Shown: piece after piece, positions 6,174 to 14,536 of the stretch
Layout of the letters: each line of letters begins with the position of its first letter
Position numbering within the stretch: the first letter of the stretch is position 1
NCBI GenBank assembly: GCA_036787815.1
Contig: DAIQOP010000063.1
Span: forward strand, 1-16,572
DNA length: 16,572 nucleotides
Direction: 5' to 3'
Source: DATBAK01 sp036787815
Lineage (GTDB): Bacteria > Actinomycetota > Acidimicrobiia > IMCC26256 > PALSA-610
Notes under the pieces: model-generated
What the model was told of the DNA's origin: nothing
Database searches by the model: none
Seen by the model: only the letters and a program-made list of their open reading frames with translations
Made by a program: the position numbers and the translations under genes

Positions 6174-7375
6174 CCGTGATGGCGCTCGACGCCGAGTACG
6201 TGATGGGCACCTACGGCCGGTTCCCGGTCGAGTTCGTGCGCGGGAGCGGCACCGAGCTGTTCGACGCCGACGGCCGGCGCTACCTCGACTTCCTCTCGGG
6301 CCTCGCGGTCACCTCCCTCGGGCACGCACACCCCGCGGTCGCCGCGGCGATCTCCGAGCAGGCCTCGAAGCTCCTGCACGTGTCGAACCTGTTCCACACC
6401 GAGCATCAGGCCCCGCTGGCCGCGGCACTCGACGGCCTGCTCGGCGGCGGTGGCCGCTGCTTCTTCGTGAACTCCGGAGCCGAGGCCAACGAGTGCGCGA
6501 TCAAGCTCGCGCGCCGCTACGGGCAGCTGCACGGTGGCCCGGAGCGCTTCCATGTGGTCTCGGCCTACGGCTCGTTCCACGGGCGCACGCTCGCCACGCT
6601 CGCGGCAACCGGGCAGCCGCAGAAGCAGGAGACGTTCCAGCCCCTGCCGTCGGGCTTCCGCCAGGTCGCGTTCGCCGATCTCGACGCGCTCGCGGTCGCG
6701 CTCGACGACCGCGTCTGCGCCGTGCTGCTCGAGGCGGTGCAGGGCGAAGGCGGCGTGCAACCCGCGCCCGCCGAGTACCTGCGCGAGGTCCGGCGCCTCT
6801 GCGACGAGCGCGAGGTGCTGCTGATCGTCGACGAGGTCCAGACCGGCTTGGGCCGCACCGGCCGCTGGTTCGCGTTCGAGCACGCCGGTATCGCTCCCGA
6901 CGTCGTCACCGTGGCCAAGGCACTGGGCAACGGCATGCCGATCGGAGCCTGCTGGGCGCGCCACGAGATCGCGGCGGCCTTCCAGCCCGGCGATCACGCC
7001 ACGACCTTCGGCGGGCAACCCCTCGCGGCGAGTGCGGCGCGCGCCGTGCTCACCGAGATGGAGGCGATCGACGCGCCGGCGCGGGCCCGCAGCGCGGGTG
7101 CGCACCTCACGACCGCGCTGGAGGCGCTTCCCGAGGTCGCGGCCGTGCGGGGGGTCGGGCTCCTGCTCGCCGCCGAGCTGCGGGCCGGCTACGACGCCGC
7201 CGAGGTCACGCGTGCGTGCCTCGCCGCGGGTGTCGTGGTCAACGCGGTGACACCGAGCGCACTGCGCTTCGCGCCGCCCCTGACCGTCTCGAACGCCGAG
7301 ATCGACGAAGCCGTCGCGATCATCGGCCGAGTGCTGGCCGATCGGTCCGGCGCGCAACCGGAGGAACGCTCATGA
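6170..7375 (+). CDS. argD: Acetylornithine aminotransferase
   Basis: ArgD is a PLP enzyme that converts N-acetylglutamate semialdehyde and glutamate to N-acetylornithine. It belongs to class III aminotransferases. Seen here are the phosphate-binding SGAEANECAIKLAR, the Asp of LLIVDEVQTGLGRTG that holds the pyridine nitrogen, and the Schiff-base lysine in VTVAKALGNGMPIGA (Lys250). The 401-residue length is normal. ATG 6170 overlaps argB's stop as ATGA; ATG 6179 is a possible alternative start. In some bacteria ArgD also serves lysine synthesis as a succinyldiaminopimelate aminotransferase; sequence alone does not settle this. Confidence 0.96.
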   Translation: MTVMALDAEYVMGTYGRFPVEFVRGSGTELFDADGRRYLDFLSGLAVTSLGHAHPAVAAAISEQASKLLHVSNLFHTEHQAPLAAALDGLLGGGGRCFFVNSGAEANECAIKLARRYGQLHGGPERFHVVSAYGSFHGRTLATLAATGQPQKQETFQPLPSGFRQVAFADLDALAVALDDRVCAVLLEAVQGEGGVQPAPAEYLREVRRLCDEREVLLIVDEVQTGLGRTGRWFAFEHAGIAPDVVTVAKALGNGMPIGACWARHEIAAAFQPGDHATTFGGQPLAASAARAVLTEMEAIDAPARARSAGAHLTTALEALPEVAAVRGVGLLLAAELRAGYDAAEVTRACLAAGVVVNAVTPSALRFAPPLTVSNAEIDEAVAIIGRVLADRSGAQPEERS

Positions 7376-8280
7376 CCCGCAACCTGCTCGACGTCGACGA
7401 GCTCGATCCCGCCCGGCTCACGCGGATCCTCGACCGGGCCGCGCTCGGCCGCTCCGACCCGCATGCGGTGCCGCAGGTGCTCGCCGGTCTCGGCGTGGCC
7501 GCGGTGTTCGAGAAGCCCTCGGCCCGCACGCGCACGTCGTTCGAGATGGCCGTCGTCGAGCTCGGCGGCCATCCGGTGATCCTGCACGCCGACGAGGTGC
7601 AGATGGGCAAGCGCGAGTCGGTCGCCGACGTCGCCCGCACGCTCGCGTGCTACTGCGCCGTGATCGCGGCTCGCGTCTTCGACCACGAGAACCTCGTCGC
7701 GATGACCGCCGCGGTCGACGTGCCGATCGTCAACCTCCTCTCCGATCGAGCGCATCCGCTCCAGGCGCTCGCCGACCTGCTGACCCTCCGCGACCATCTC
7801 GGCGGGCTCGAAGGGCGTCGGGTCGCGTTCATCGGCGACGGCAACAACGTCGCGGCGTCGCTCGCGTACGGTGCCGCACTCTGCGGGCTCGAGCTCGTGG
7901 TCGCATCGCCCCACGGATACGAGCTCCCGGATGCGGTGATCGACCATGCCCGCAACCTCGGCGGTACCGTCGAGCAGCTGACCGACCCGTACGACGCCGT
8001 GCGCGGCGCCGATGCCCTCTACACCGACGTGTGGACGTCGATGGGCCAAGAGGACGAACGCGCGGCGCGCAACGCGATGTTCGCGGCGTACACCGTCGAC
8101 GACGCGTTGCTCGCGGCGGCGAATCCCGGCGCGTGCTTCCTGCACTGCCTGCCGGCGCATCGCGGCGAAGAGGTCTCGGCGAGCGTCATCGACGGGCCCG
8201 CCTCGCTCGTGTGGCCCCAGGCCGCGAACCGGCTCCATGCAGCGCGCGCATTGCTCGCCGATCTCTTCGAGGAGGCGTGA
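7372..8280 (+). CDS. argF: Ornithine carbamoyltransferase
   Basis: ArgF joins carbamoyl phosphate to ornithine, giving citrulline. The 302-residue protein has the carbamoyl-phosphate loop EKPSARTRTSFE (Ser50-Arg54), the HPxQ motif in the form AHPLQALAD (His128; Leu replaces the commoner Cys), and the ornithine-side active-site loop FLHCLPAHRGEEV (His258, Cys259). The last clearly separates it from aspartate carbamoyltransferase. GGAGGA precedes the ATG at 7372, which overlaps the argD stop. A catabolic role is unlikely because it sits inside the biosynthetic operon. No carAB is seen here, so carbamoyl phosphate must come from elsewhere. Confidence 0.97.
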   Translation: MTRNLLDVDELDPARLTRILDRAALGRSDPHAVPQVLAGLGVAAVFEKPSARTRTSFEMAVVELGGHPVILHADEVQMGKRESVADVARTLACYCAVIAARVFDHENLVAMTAAVDVPIVNLLSDRAHPLQALADLLTLRDHLGGLEGRRVAFIGDGNNVAASLAYGAALCGLELVVASPHGYELPDAVIDHARNLGGTVEQLTDPYDAVRGADALYTDVWTSMGQEDERAARNAMFAAYTVDDALLAAANPGACFLHCLPAHRGEEVSASVIDGPASLVWPQAANRLHAARALLADLFEEA

Positions 8281-8282
8281 GC

Positions 8283-8756
8283 ATGGCGACTCTCGGGAAG
8301 CCGCAGCGTCAGCACCGCATCCTGCGGGTGCTCGAGGAGCAACCGGTGTCGAGCCAGGCCCAGCTGGTGCAGCTGCTTGAGGCCGAGGGCGTCGTCGCCA
8401 CCCAGGCCACCGTGAGCCGCGACCTCGAGGACATCGGTGCCGTGAAGGTCCGGATCCCCGGTGGCGCCATGGCCTACGCGATCCCCGAGTACACGAAGGA
8501 GCGGCTCACCGGCACCGACGACCACCTCCGCCGGTTGATGGGGGAGTTCGTCGTCGAGGTGTCGCACAGCCACAACCTCGTCGTGCTCCGCACCCCGCCC
8601 GGCAGCGCCCACGTGGTCGCGTCCGCGGTCGACCGGGCCGGAGTGGCCGGAGTGCTGGGGACCGTCGCCGGCGACGACACACTGTTGCTCGTGTGCGCCG
8701 AGTCCGTGAGCGGCGCATCCGTCGCGGCGCAGCTCGCCGAGCTCGCCGGCCTGTAA
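8283..8756 (+). CDS. argR: Arginine repressor
   Basis: ArgR is the arginine-sensing transcription factor that binds ARG boxes as a hexamer with arginine as corepressor. The 157-residue protein has a winged-helix N-terminal domain (about residues 8-72, recognition region VATQATVSRDLEDIGAVKV) and a C-terminal trimerisation and arginine-binding domain with the conserved GTVAGDDTLLLV. ATG 8283 is chosen because GAGGAGG (8269-8275) is 7 nt upstream; the GTG at 8277 overlapping the argF stop would leave only 1 nt. It lies 2 nt after argF inside the operon it presumably represses, which implies autoregulation through the operator before argC. Confidence 0.97.
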   Translation: MATLGKPQRQHRILRVLEEQPVSSQAQLVQLLEAEGVVATQATVSRDLEDIGAVKVRIPGGAMAYAIPEYTKERLTGTDDHLRRLMGEFVVEVSHSHNLVVLRTPPGSAHVVASAVDRAGVAGVLGTVAGDDTLLLVCAESVSGASVAAQLAELAGL

Positions 8757-8775
8757 CCGACCAACAGACCAAGAG

Positions 8776-8782
8776 AAGAGGA
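8776..8782 (+). promoter_or_regulatory. Ribosome binding site of argG
   Basis: AAGAGGA lies 6 nt before GTG 8789, in the only sizeable gap (32 nt) of the arg operon. It fixes the argG start. No promoter-like hexamers were found in this gap. Confidence 0.7.
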
Positions 8783-8788
8783 CCGATC

Positions 8789-10012
8789 GTGGCAAAGCGA
8801 GTGGTGCTGGCCTACTCGGGTGGGCTCGACACCTCCGTCGCCGTCAGGTGGCTGCGGGAAGAGTTGGGTGTCGAGGTCATCGCGTGTGCCGTCGACGTCG
8901 GGCAGCTGGCGCACGGCGAAGAAGCGATCATCCGCGAGCGCGCGGTCGCGGCGGGCGCGGTCGAGGTCGAGGTGATCGACGCGCGCGAGGAGTACGCGAA
9001 CGACATCCTCGTCCCCGCGCTGCGCGCCAACGCGCTCTACGAGGGCAAGTATCCGCTGGTCTCCGCGCTGTCGCGCCCGATCATCGTCGAGCACCTCGTC
9101 GCGTCGGCCCGGCGCCACGGCGCCGACGCGGTGGGGCACGGTTGCACCGGGAAGGGCAACGACCAGGTGCGCTTCGAGGTGTCGACGCGCGCGTTGGCCC
9201 CCGATCTCGAGGTGCTCGCGCCCGCTCGGATGTGGGGCCTCAGTCGGGCCGACTGCGTCGACCTTGCGGCGAAGTGGGAGATCCCGATCGGGGCGACCAA
9301 GGAGAAGCTCTACTCGATCGACGAGAACATGTGGGGACGCGCCATCGAGTGCGGCGTCATCGAGAACCCGTGGTCCGCCGCGCCCGAGGAGCCGTACACA
9401 CTCACCGTGCACCCGCGCGACGCGCCCCGCGACACGCGCGAGTTCGTCCTCGAGTTCGACCGCGGAGTCCCCGTCGCGCTCGACGGCACGCGCATCGGGT
9501 TCGTCGATCTCATCGAGCGCCTCGGACCGATGGTGGGCGCGTACGGATTCGGCCGCATCGACATGGTCGAGAACCGTCGGGTCGGTATCAAGAGCCGTGA
9601 GGTCTACGAGTGCCCGGCCGCGCTGGCGCTGATCGCCGCGCACCGCGACCTCGAGGCGGTCACGCTCGAGCGTGACGTCGCGCGCGAGAAGCAGCGCCTC
9701 GAGATCCGCACCGCCGAGCTCATCTACGACGGCCTGTGGCACTCGCCGTTGATGCGGGCGCTCGACGCGTTCATGGTGTCGACCCAGCAGCACGTCACCG
9801 GCGAGGTCAGGATGCGGCTCGAGGCGGGCCGGTGCGACCCGGCCGGCCGGCGCGCGCCGCGCGGCCTCTACGACCACGACCTCGCGACCTACGACGCCGA
9901 GGATTCCTTCCGTCACGAGGACTCCGCGGGCTTCGTGCGGCTGTGGGGCCTGTCGGTCGAGACCTGGTCGCGGCGACAGGGCCCCGGGTCGGCGGACGCG
10001 GGATCGCGATGA
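8789..10012 (+). CDS. argG: Argininosuccinate synthase
   Basis: ArgG condenses citrulline with aspartate using ATP, through a citrullyl-AMP intermediate. The N-type ATP pyrophosphatase P-loop AYSGGLDTSVAVRWL starts at about residue 8. HGCTGKGNDQVRFE, in the citrulline/aspartate-binding region, and YSIDENMWGRAIECG are also conserved. At 407 residues the length is typical of type I enzymes. The GTG start directly precedes the first strand (VAKRVVLAYS) and has a good Shine-Dalgarno. A short tail rich in Gly, Ser and Arg (QGPGSADAGSR) ends the protein and overlaps argH by 4 nt. The gap before it suggests argG-argH may be translated independently of argR. Confidence 0.97.
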   Translation: MAKRVVLAYSGGLDTSVAVRWLREELGVEVIACAVDVGQLAHGEEAIIRERAVAAGAVEVEVIDAREEYANDILVPALRANALYEGKYPLVSALSRPIIVEHLVASARRHGADAVGHGCTGKGNDQVRFEVSTRALAPDLEVLAPARMWGLSRADCVDLAAKWEIPIGATKEKLYSIDENMWGRAIECGVIENPWSAAPEEPYTLTVHPRDAPRDTREFVLEFDRGVPVALDGTRIGFVDLIERLGPMVGAYGFGRIDMVENRRVGIKSREVYECPAALALIAAHRDLEAVTLERDVAREKQRLEIRTAELIYDGLWHSPLMRALDAFMVSTQQHVTGEVRMRLEAGRCDPAGRRAPRGLYDHDLATYDAEDSFRHEDSAGFVRLWGLSVETWSRRQGPGSADAGSR

Positions 10013-11421
10013 CCAACGTCGAGGGTCCCGCGGGGAGCGGGCGCACGCTGTGGCACGGCCGCTTCGCCGAGGCGCCGTCCGACGAGCTGCTCGCGTTCAC
10101 GGTGAGTCTGCCGTTCGACGTGCGCCTCGCCCCCGACGACCTCCTCGGCTCGCGCGCACACGTCGGCATGCTCGCCCACGTCGGGCTCCTCGACGACGAC
10201 GAGCGCGCGCTCATCGTCGCGGCGCTCGACCGTATCGAGACCGAGCTCGAGTCGGGTGAGTTCGTGTTCGTCCCGACCGACGAAGACATCCACACGGCCA
10301 TCGAGCGCCGCGTCACCGATCTGGCCGGCCCGGCAGGCGCGAAGCTCCACACCGGTCGCAGCCGCAACGACCAGGTCGCGCTCGACCTGCGGCTGTTCCT
10401 CCGCCGTGCCGGCCGCGAGCAGGTCGAGCGGATCACGGTCCTGCAGGAGGTGCTGCTGCGCCGGGCCGAAGACGCGGGCGATACCTACCTTCCCGGCTAC
10501 ACGCACCTCCAACGCGCCCAACCGGTGATGCTCTCGCACCACCTGCTCGCGCACTTCTGGGCCCTGAGCCGCGACGTCGACCGCTGGCGCGACGCCCTCG
10601 AGCGAGCGTCCGTGTCGCCGCTCGGCGCGGGCGCGCTCGCCGGTTCGAGCCTCCCGCTCGATCCGGTCGAGGTCGCGGCCGAGCTCGGGTTCTCGCGACC
10701 GTTCGAGAACTCCCTCGACGCGGTGTCCGATCGCGACTTCGTGGCCGAGGCGCTGTTCGTCGCCGCGCTCACGCAGACCCATCTCTCGCGCATCGGCGAG
10801 GAGATCGTGTTGTGGGCGACCGAGGAGTTCGGGTTCATCCGGCTCCCCGACGCGTACTCCACCGGCTCGTCGATGTTGCCGCAGAAGAAGAATCCCGACA
10901 TCGCCGAGCTCGCGCGGGGCAAGGCCGGCCGCGTGATCGGCGATCTCGTCGGCTTCCTCACCACGCTCAAGGGTCTGCCGCTCGCGTACAACCGTGATCT
11001 GCAGGAGGACAAGGAGCCCCTGTTCGACGCGCTCGACACGTGCGGCTTGTCGCTGCGCGCGTTGAGCGGGTTGCTCGACAGCGTCGTCTTCGTCGGTGAG
11101 CGCATGGCGGCCGCGGCCGACAGCTCGATGACCTCGGCGACCGATCTGGCCGAGCACCTCGTGCGGGCGGGTGTGCCGTTCCGTGAGGCGCACGCGACCG
11201 TCGGCACGCTCGTGCGGCAGTCGATCGAGCGCGGGGTGCCGTTCGACGAGCTCGTCGCGACCGACCCGCGACTCGGCCCGGAAGCGCTGCCGTTGCTGGC
11301 CCCCGGTGCGGGGGTGCACCGGCGCACCACGCCGGGCGGTGCGGGCCCGAGGTCCGTCGTGGCGCAGCTCGACCTGGCCCGTCATCGGCTGGGGGAGCAG
11401 CGCGCCTGGCTCGCGCCGTGA
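10009..11421 (+). CDS. argH: Argininosuccinate lyase
   Basis: ArgH splits argininosuccinate into arginine and fumarate, the last step of the pathway. It belongs to the fumarase/aspartase superfamily and works as a homotetramer. The 470-residue protein begins with the usual LWHGRFAEAP, has the conserved HTGRSRNDQVALDLRLF and the GYTHLQRAQPV segment with the catalytic His, and the superfamily signature GSSMLPQKKNPD from about residue 286. ATG 10009 overlaps the argG stop as ATGA. It is the last arg gene; mpg follows on the same strand after 19 nt and may share the transcript. Confidence 0.97.
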   Translation: MTNVEGPAGSGRTLWHGRFAEAPSDELLAFTVSLPFDVRLAPDDLLGSRAHVGMLAHVGLLDDDERALIVAALDRIETELESGEFVFVPTDEDIHTAIERRVTDLAGPAGAKLHTGRSRNDQVALDLRLFLRRAGREQVERITVLQEVLLRRAEDAGDTYLPGYTHLQRAQPVMLSHHLLAHFWALSRDVDRWRDALERASVSPLGAGALAGSSLPLDPVEVAAELGFSRPFENSLDAVSDRDFVAEALFVAALTQTHLSRIGEEIVLWATEEFGFIRLPDAYSTGSSMLPQKKNPDIAELARGKAGRVIGDLVGFLTTLKGLPLAYNRDLQEDKEPLFDALDTCGLSLRALSGLLDSVVFVGERMAAAADSSMTSATDLAEHLVRAGVPFREAHATVGTLVRQSIERGVPFDELVATDPRLGPEALPLLAPGAGVHRRTTPGGAGPRSVVAQLDLARHRLGEQRAWLAP

Positions 11422-11440
11422 GCAGGCGGCCGGGCAGGCA

Positions 11441-12088
11441 GTGACGCGCGGGCGCACGCTCCCGCGCGCGTTCTACGACCGCGACGCGCGGGTCGTGGCG
11501 CCCGCGCTCCTGAACAAGGTGCTCGTCGCCGGCCGGGGCGACGCGCGACTCGCGGCGCGCATCGTCGAGGTCGAGGCGTATTGCGGTGCCGACGATCCGG
11601 GGAGCCACGCGTTCCGCGGGCCGACCGCGCGCAACGCCACGATGTTCGGCCCGCCCGGCCACTGGTACGTGTACTTCACCTACGGCATGCACTGGTGCGT
11701 GAACGCGGTGTGTGGCCCGGCCGAGCACCCGCACGCGGTGTTGTTGCGGGCCGCGGCGCCGCTTACCGGGCTCGACGTGATGCGATCGCGGCGGATCGCG
11801 GCACGCCGCGATCGCGATCTCTGCTCGGGGCCGGCGCGCCTCGCTCAGGCCTTCGGCATCGACCGAGCGCTCGACGGTGCCGACATCGTGAAGGGCGAGC
11901 TGCGCATCGTCGACGACGGCACCGCGCCACCCGACCGGCCCGGAGTCTCGACGCGCATCGGCCTCGGCACCGGTCGGGGCGACGACCTCGCGTGGCGCTA
12001 CGCCGTTGTCGGTGAACCGAATCTCTCGCGCCCGGCCGGACCGCCCGCCGGTCGTCGGACGCGCCCGCGACGACCGGGGCCGTGCTGA
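11441..12088 (+). CDS. mpg: 3-methyladenine DNA glycosylase (AAG/MPG family)
   Basis: This family starts base-excision repair by removing 3-methyladenine and other alkylated or deaminated purines. The 215-residue product carries the full core: LPRAFYDRD, RIVEVEAYCG with the general-base Glu43, DDPGSHAFRGPTARNATMF, and GHWYVYFTYGMHWCVN with the base-stacking and intercalating tyrosines. The frame is open from 11171, but that part is shadow sequence inside argH; GTG 11441 is the first start that leaves a normal N terminus. The C terminus has an Arg/Pro-rich tail (PPAGRRTRPRRPG) a little longer than usual, possibly a DNA-contacting extension. In Mycobacterium tuberculosis mpg lies next to tyrS, as I recall; here a PBP gene stands between them. 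Confidence 0.93.
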   Translation: MTRGRTLPRAFYDRDARVVAPALLNKVLVAGRGDARLAARIVEVEAYCGADDPGSHAFRGPTARNATMFGPPGHWYVYFTYGMHWCVNAVCGPAEHPHAVLLRAAAPLTGLDVMRSRRIAARRDRDLCSGPARLAQAFGIDRALDGADIVKGELRIVDDGTAPPDRPGVSTRIGLGTGRGDDLAWRYAVVGEPNLSRPAGPPAGRRTRPRRPGPC

Positions 12089-12132
12089 GCGAACCAGGAG
12101 CACCGCCGCGCCGAGATCGAGCGCGCGCTGCA

Positions 12133-12148
12133 GACCCCTGGCGGGGTC
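12133..12148. terminator. Hairpin between convergent mpg and PBP genes
   Basis: GACCCC (12133-12138), loop TGGC, GGGGTC (12143-12148): a perfect 6-bp GC-rich stem in the 63-bp convergent gap, 4 nt from the PBP stop codon. There is no U-run on either strand, so it would be an atypical (U-less) or bidirectional terminator if it acts as one. Confidence 0.4.
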
Positions 12149-12151
12149 GGG

Positions 12152-14476
12152 TCAGTTGGTTCCCGACGGGTTGATCCACACCGTCACGGTGGATCCCTCG
12201 TCGGCCGAGGTGCCCGCGACCGGTGATTGCTTCCACACGCGGCCCGCTCGTGCCGGCGAGCCCGGTGGGGGCTCGCCGGCGACGATGATCTGTATGTCGA
12301 GGGAGTGCGCGTTCGCGGCGGCCTTCGCCTGGTCCGAGAGCAGGCCGAGCACGGCCGGAACGACCTCACGCGTGGGCGGACCGCTCGCGACGTCGAGCGT
12401 GACGACGGCGCCGCGGCTCGACACCGTTCTCCCGGGCGGATTCTGTGCGACGACGATCCCCGGCGGATAGTCGCGGCTCGGCACACCGCGGCGCACGGCC
12501 TGGTAGCCGGTGTCGGTGAGCACCTGCTGGGCCTCGGCGAACGGCATGCCGACCACGTTCGCGATCGGGGGGCTCGGCAGCTCCGCGTTGCCCGCGCCCG
12601 GTGCCGGCGCGGGGAACTGCACGATCGGAGTCTCCGCGAGCGCGGCGCCCGCATAGAGCCCCCAGATCTGCGCGGGCCACGTGCCGCCGGTCACCTTCTC
12701 GCGCGTGAGCGGAGGCACCATCGATCGTTCCGACTGCGGGAACCCGACCCAGACCGCGGTCGTCAGCTGCGGCGTCGAGCCCACGAACCAGGCGTCGCGC
12801 CACTGCTCGCCGGTTCCCGTCTTCCCTGCGACCGGGCGGCCGATGCGCGCGTTCACCCCGGTGCCGCGGCTCACGACCTGCTGCAACACCTGGTTCACCT
12901 CGCGCGCGATCGACGCGGAGAGCACCCGGTGCGCGGAGGGCGTCGAGTCGTAGAGGATCGTGCCGTTCGGTTCCAGCACCGTGGTGACGAAGACGGGGTC
13001 GTGGTGAAGGCCGTCGGCCGCGAAGCTCGTGTACGCGGAGGCCATGTCGAGCACGCTCACCGCGTTCGAACCGATCGCCGTCGACAGGTACGGCGTGAGC
13101 GGCGACCTGATGCCGAGGCGCGACGCGAGCTCCACGACCGGTTTCGGCCCGACGTCCTGGATCAGCTGCGCGTAGACGGTGTTGATCGAGTGCACGGTCG
13201 CGTCGACGAGGTTGGTCGGTCCGCCACCCTTGCCGTCGTAGTTGTGCAGCACCCACGGTGCCTGACCCGGCGTGTCGATGGTGAGCTGGGCGGGGGCGGG
13301 GTAGGTGCGGTCGAGGGGAACGTGCTCGATGAGCGCGGTGGCGAGCACGAACGGCTTGAACGCGGAGCCCGCCTGGCGCCGCCCCTGGCTCGCGAGGTCG
13401 AACTGCGCGTAGGGGGCCGCGCCGTAGAAGTCGTGCCCACCGACGTAGGCGACCACGTGCCCGGTCGTGGGCTCGATCGACACGAGCGCGCCGGCCGGAT
13501 CGTGGACCGGGTCGACGAGCACGTGGTCGAGCGCCGATTCGGCCAGTTGCTGGCGGTTCGGATCGAGCGTCGTGTGGATGACGAGCCCGCCGGTGAACAG
13601 CAGATGGCGGCGCTCGTCGACGGTCGCGCCGAACTCGCGGTGCGAGAGCACGAACCGCTCCACCTGCGACACGAAGTACGGGGCCCGGATGTGCCGGTCG
13701 TCGGCGCGCGGACGGAGGCCGAGCGGCTGCGCACGCGCCGAGTCGACCGCCGCCTTCGTCGCGTAGCCGTAGCGCGCCATCGCGTCGAGCACCTCGTTGC
13801 GCCGCTGCAGCGCGACCTGCGGCACGACGAACGGGTTGTACCCCTCGGGTGCCTGGATCAGCCCGGCGAGCATGGCGCTCTGCGTCAGGGTGAGTGAGCG
13901 CGCCGGTGTCGCGAAGTAGCGCAGCGCCGCGCTCTGCACGCCGTACGCGCCGTTGCCGAAGTAGACGAGATTGAGGTAGCGCTCGAGGATCTGGCGCTTC
14001 GTGAAGCGGCGCTCGAGCTGCACGGCGAGGGCGATCTCGCGGAGCTTGCGGTGCACGGTCTGGCGATCGCCGAGCATCACGTTGCGGACGTACTGCTGGG
14101 TGATCGTGGATCCGCCCTGCGCGATCTCGCCCTTGTCGAGGTCGGTGCGCAGCGCCCGGACCATCGCCCGGAGGTCGACACCCGAATGTTCGAAGAAGCG
14201 GTGATCCTCGATCGCGACGACCGCGTGCTGCATCGCGGCCGACACCCGGGCCAGCGGCACGTCGGTGCGGTTCACGCCGGCGTCGAGCCGGGCGAGCACG
14301 CTGCCGTCGGCGGCCAGCACGACCGACGACTGATCGGAGGTGGCCGAGGTGAGCCGGTCGAGATTCGCGGTGTAGCTGCACGCGGTCGCGCCGAGGGCGA
14401 GCGCGATCGCGAGCGCGACGACGGGCCTCGGGAGTCCGAGGCGGCGGAGCCGGGTGGACGCGGTCACACGAGTCAC
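12152..14476 (-). CDS. Class A penicillin-binding protein (transglycosylase/transpeptidase) with two PASTA domains
   Basis: A bifunctional peptidoglycan synthase of the PBP1a/PonA type, about 774 residues. A basic N terminus and one hydrophobic segment (PVVALAIALALGATAC) anchor it outside the membrane. The GT51 domain has EDHRFFEHSGVD (Glu about 90), GGSTITQQYV, RKLREI and YFGNGAYGV. The transpeptidase domain has SAFK (Ser about 371), SIN (about 430) and KTGTGE (about 552). Two PASTA repeats end the protein (ANVVGMPFAEAQQVL and VVPAVLGLLSDQAKAA). The start is uncertain: GTG 14476, 14467 and 14497 are all possible; the frame continues to 14737 but would run through tyrS. GATAC resembles a weak lipobox, so lipid anchoring is conceivable. 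The gene is divergent from tyrS and convergent with mpg. Confidence 0.93.
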   Translation of the reverse strand: MTRVTASTRLRRLGLPRPVVALAIALALGATACSYTANLDRLTSATSDQSSVVLAADGSVLARLDAGVNRTDVPLARVSAAMQHAVVAIEDHRFFEHSGVDLRAMVRALRTDLDKGEIAQGGSTITQQYVRNVMLGDRQTVHRKLREIALAVQLERRFTKRQILERYLNLVYFGNGAYGVQSAALRYFATPARSLTLTQSAMLAGLIQAPEGYNPFVVPQVALQRRNEVLDAMARYGYATKAAVDSARAQPLGLRPRADDRHIRAPYFVSQVERFVLSHREFGATVDERRHLLFTGGLVIHTTLDPNRQQLAESALDHVLVDPVHDPAGALVSIEPTTGHVVAYVGGHDFYGAAPYAQFDLASQGRRQAGSAFKPFVLATALIEHVPLDRTYPAPAQLTIDTPGQAPWVLHNYDGKGGGPTNLVDATVHSINTVYAQLIQDVGPKPVVELASRLGIRSPLTPYLSTAIGSNAVSVLDMASAYTSFAADGLHHDPVFVTTVLEPNGTILYDSTPSAHRVLSASIAREVNQVLQQVVSRGTGVNARIGRPVAGKTGTGEQWRDAWFVGSTPQLTTAVWVGFPQSERSMVPPLTREKVTGGTWPAQIWGLYAGAALAETPIVQFPAPAPGAGNAELPSPPIANVVGMPFAEAQQVLTDTGYQAVRRGVPSRDYPPGIVVAQNPPGRTVSSRGAVVTLDVASGPPTREVVPAVLGLLSDQAKAAANAHSLDIQIIVAGEPPPGSPARAGRVWKQSPVAGTSADEGSTVTVWINPSGTN

Positions 14477-14522
14477 ATCGGCACCATTGTCGCTCACCAG
14501 CAACACAAGGGGGAGAGCGGGG

Positions 14523-14528
14523 TAGCCT
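14523..14528 (+). promoter_or_regulatory. -10 element of tyrS, predicted leaderless
   Basis: TAGCCT (TAnnnT form) lies 8 nt before the tyrS ATG at 14537, with no Shine-Dalgarno between, so transcription probably starts at or next to the start codon. The -35 region (GCAACA, 14500-14505, 17-bp spacer) is weak, 3 of 6 to consensus. The divergent PBP gene's start region overlaps. Confidence 0.5.
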
Positions 14529-14536
14529 GGCGTCCC

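Noticed and set aside
8277..8282. GTG 8277 as the argR start, overlapping the argF stop
   Set aside because: The Shine-Dalgarno GAGGAGG would be only 1 nt away; ATG 8283 has a 7-nt spacing.
8757..8788. Separate promoter or ARG box before argG
   Set aside because: No -10/-35 pair, palindrome or ATGCA half-site; only a Shine-Dalgarno is visible.
3083..10436. Many long ORFs antisense or in other frames to the arg genes
   Set aside because: They are open because of high GC content, are extremely rich in Arg/Ala/Pro or His/Asp, and match no family.
14498..14536. T-box riboswitch before tyrS
   Set aside because: The gap is only about 40 bp, lacks T-box sequences, and the message is probably leaderless.
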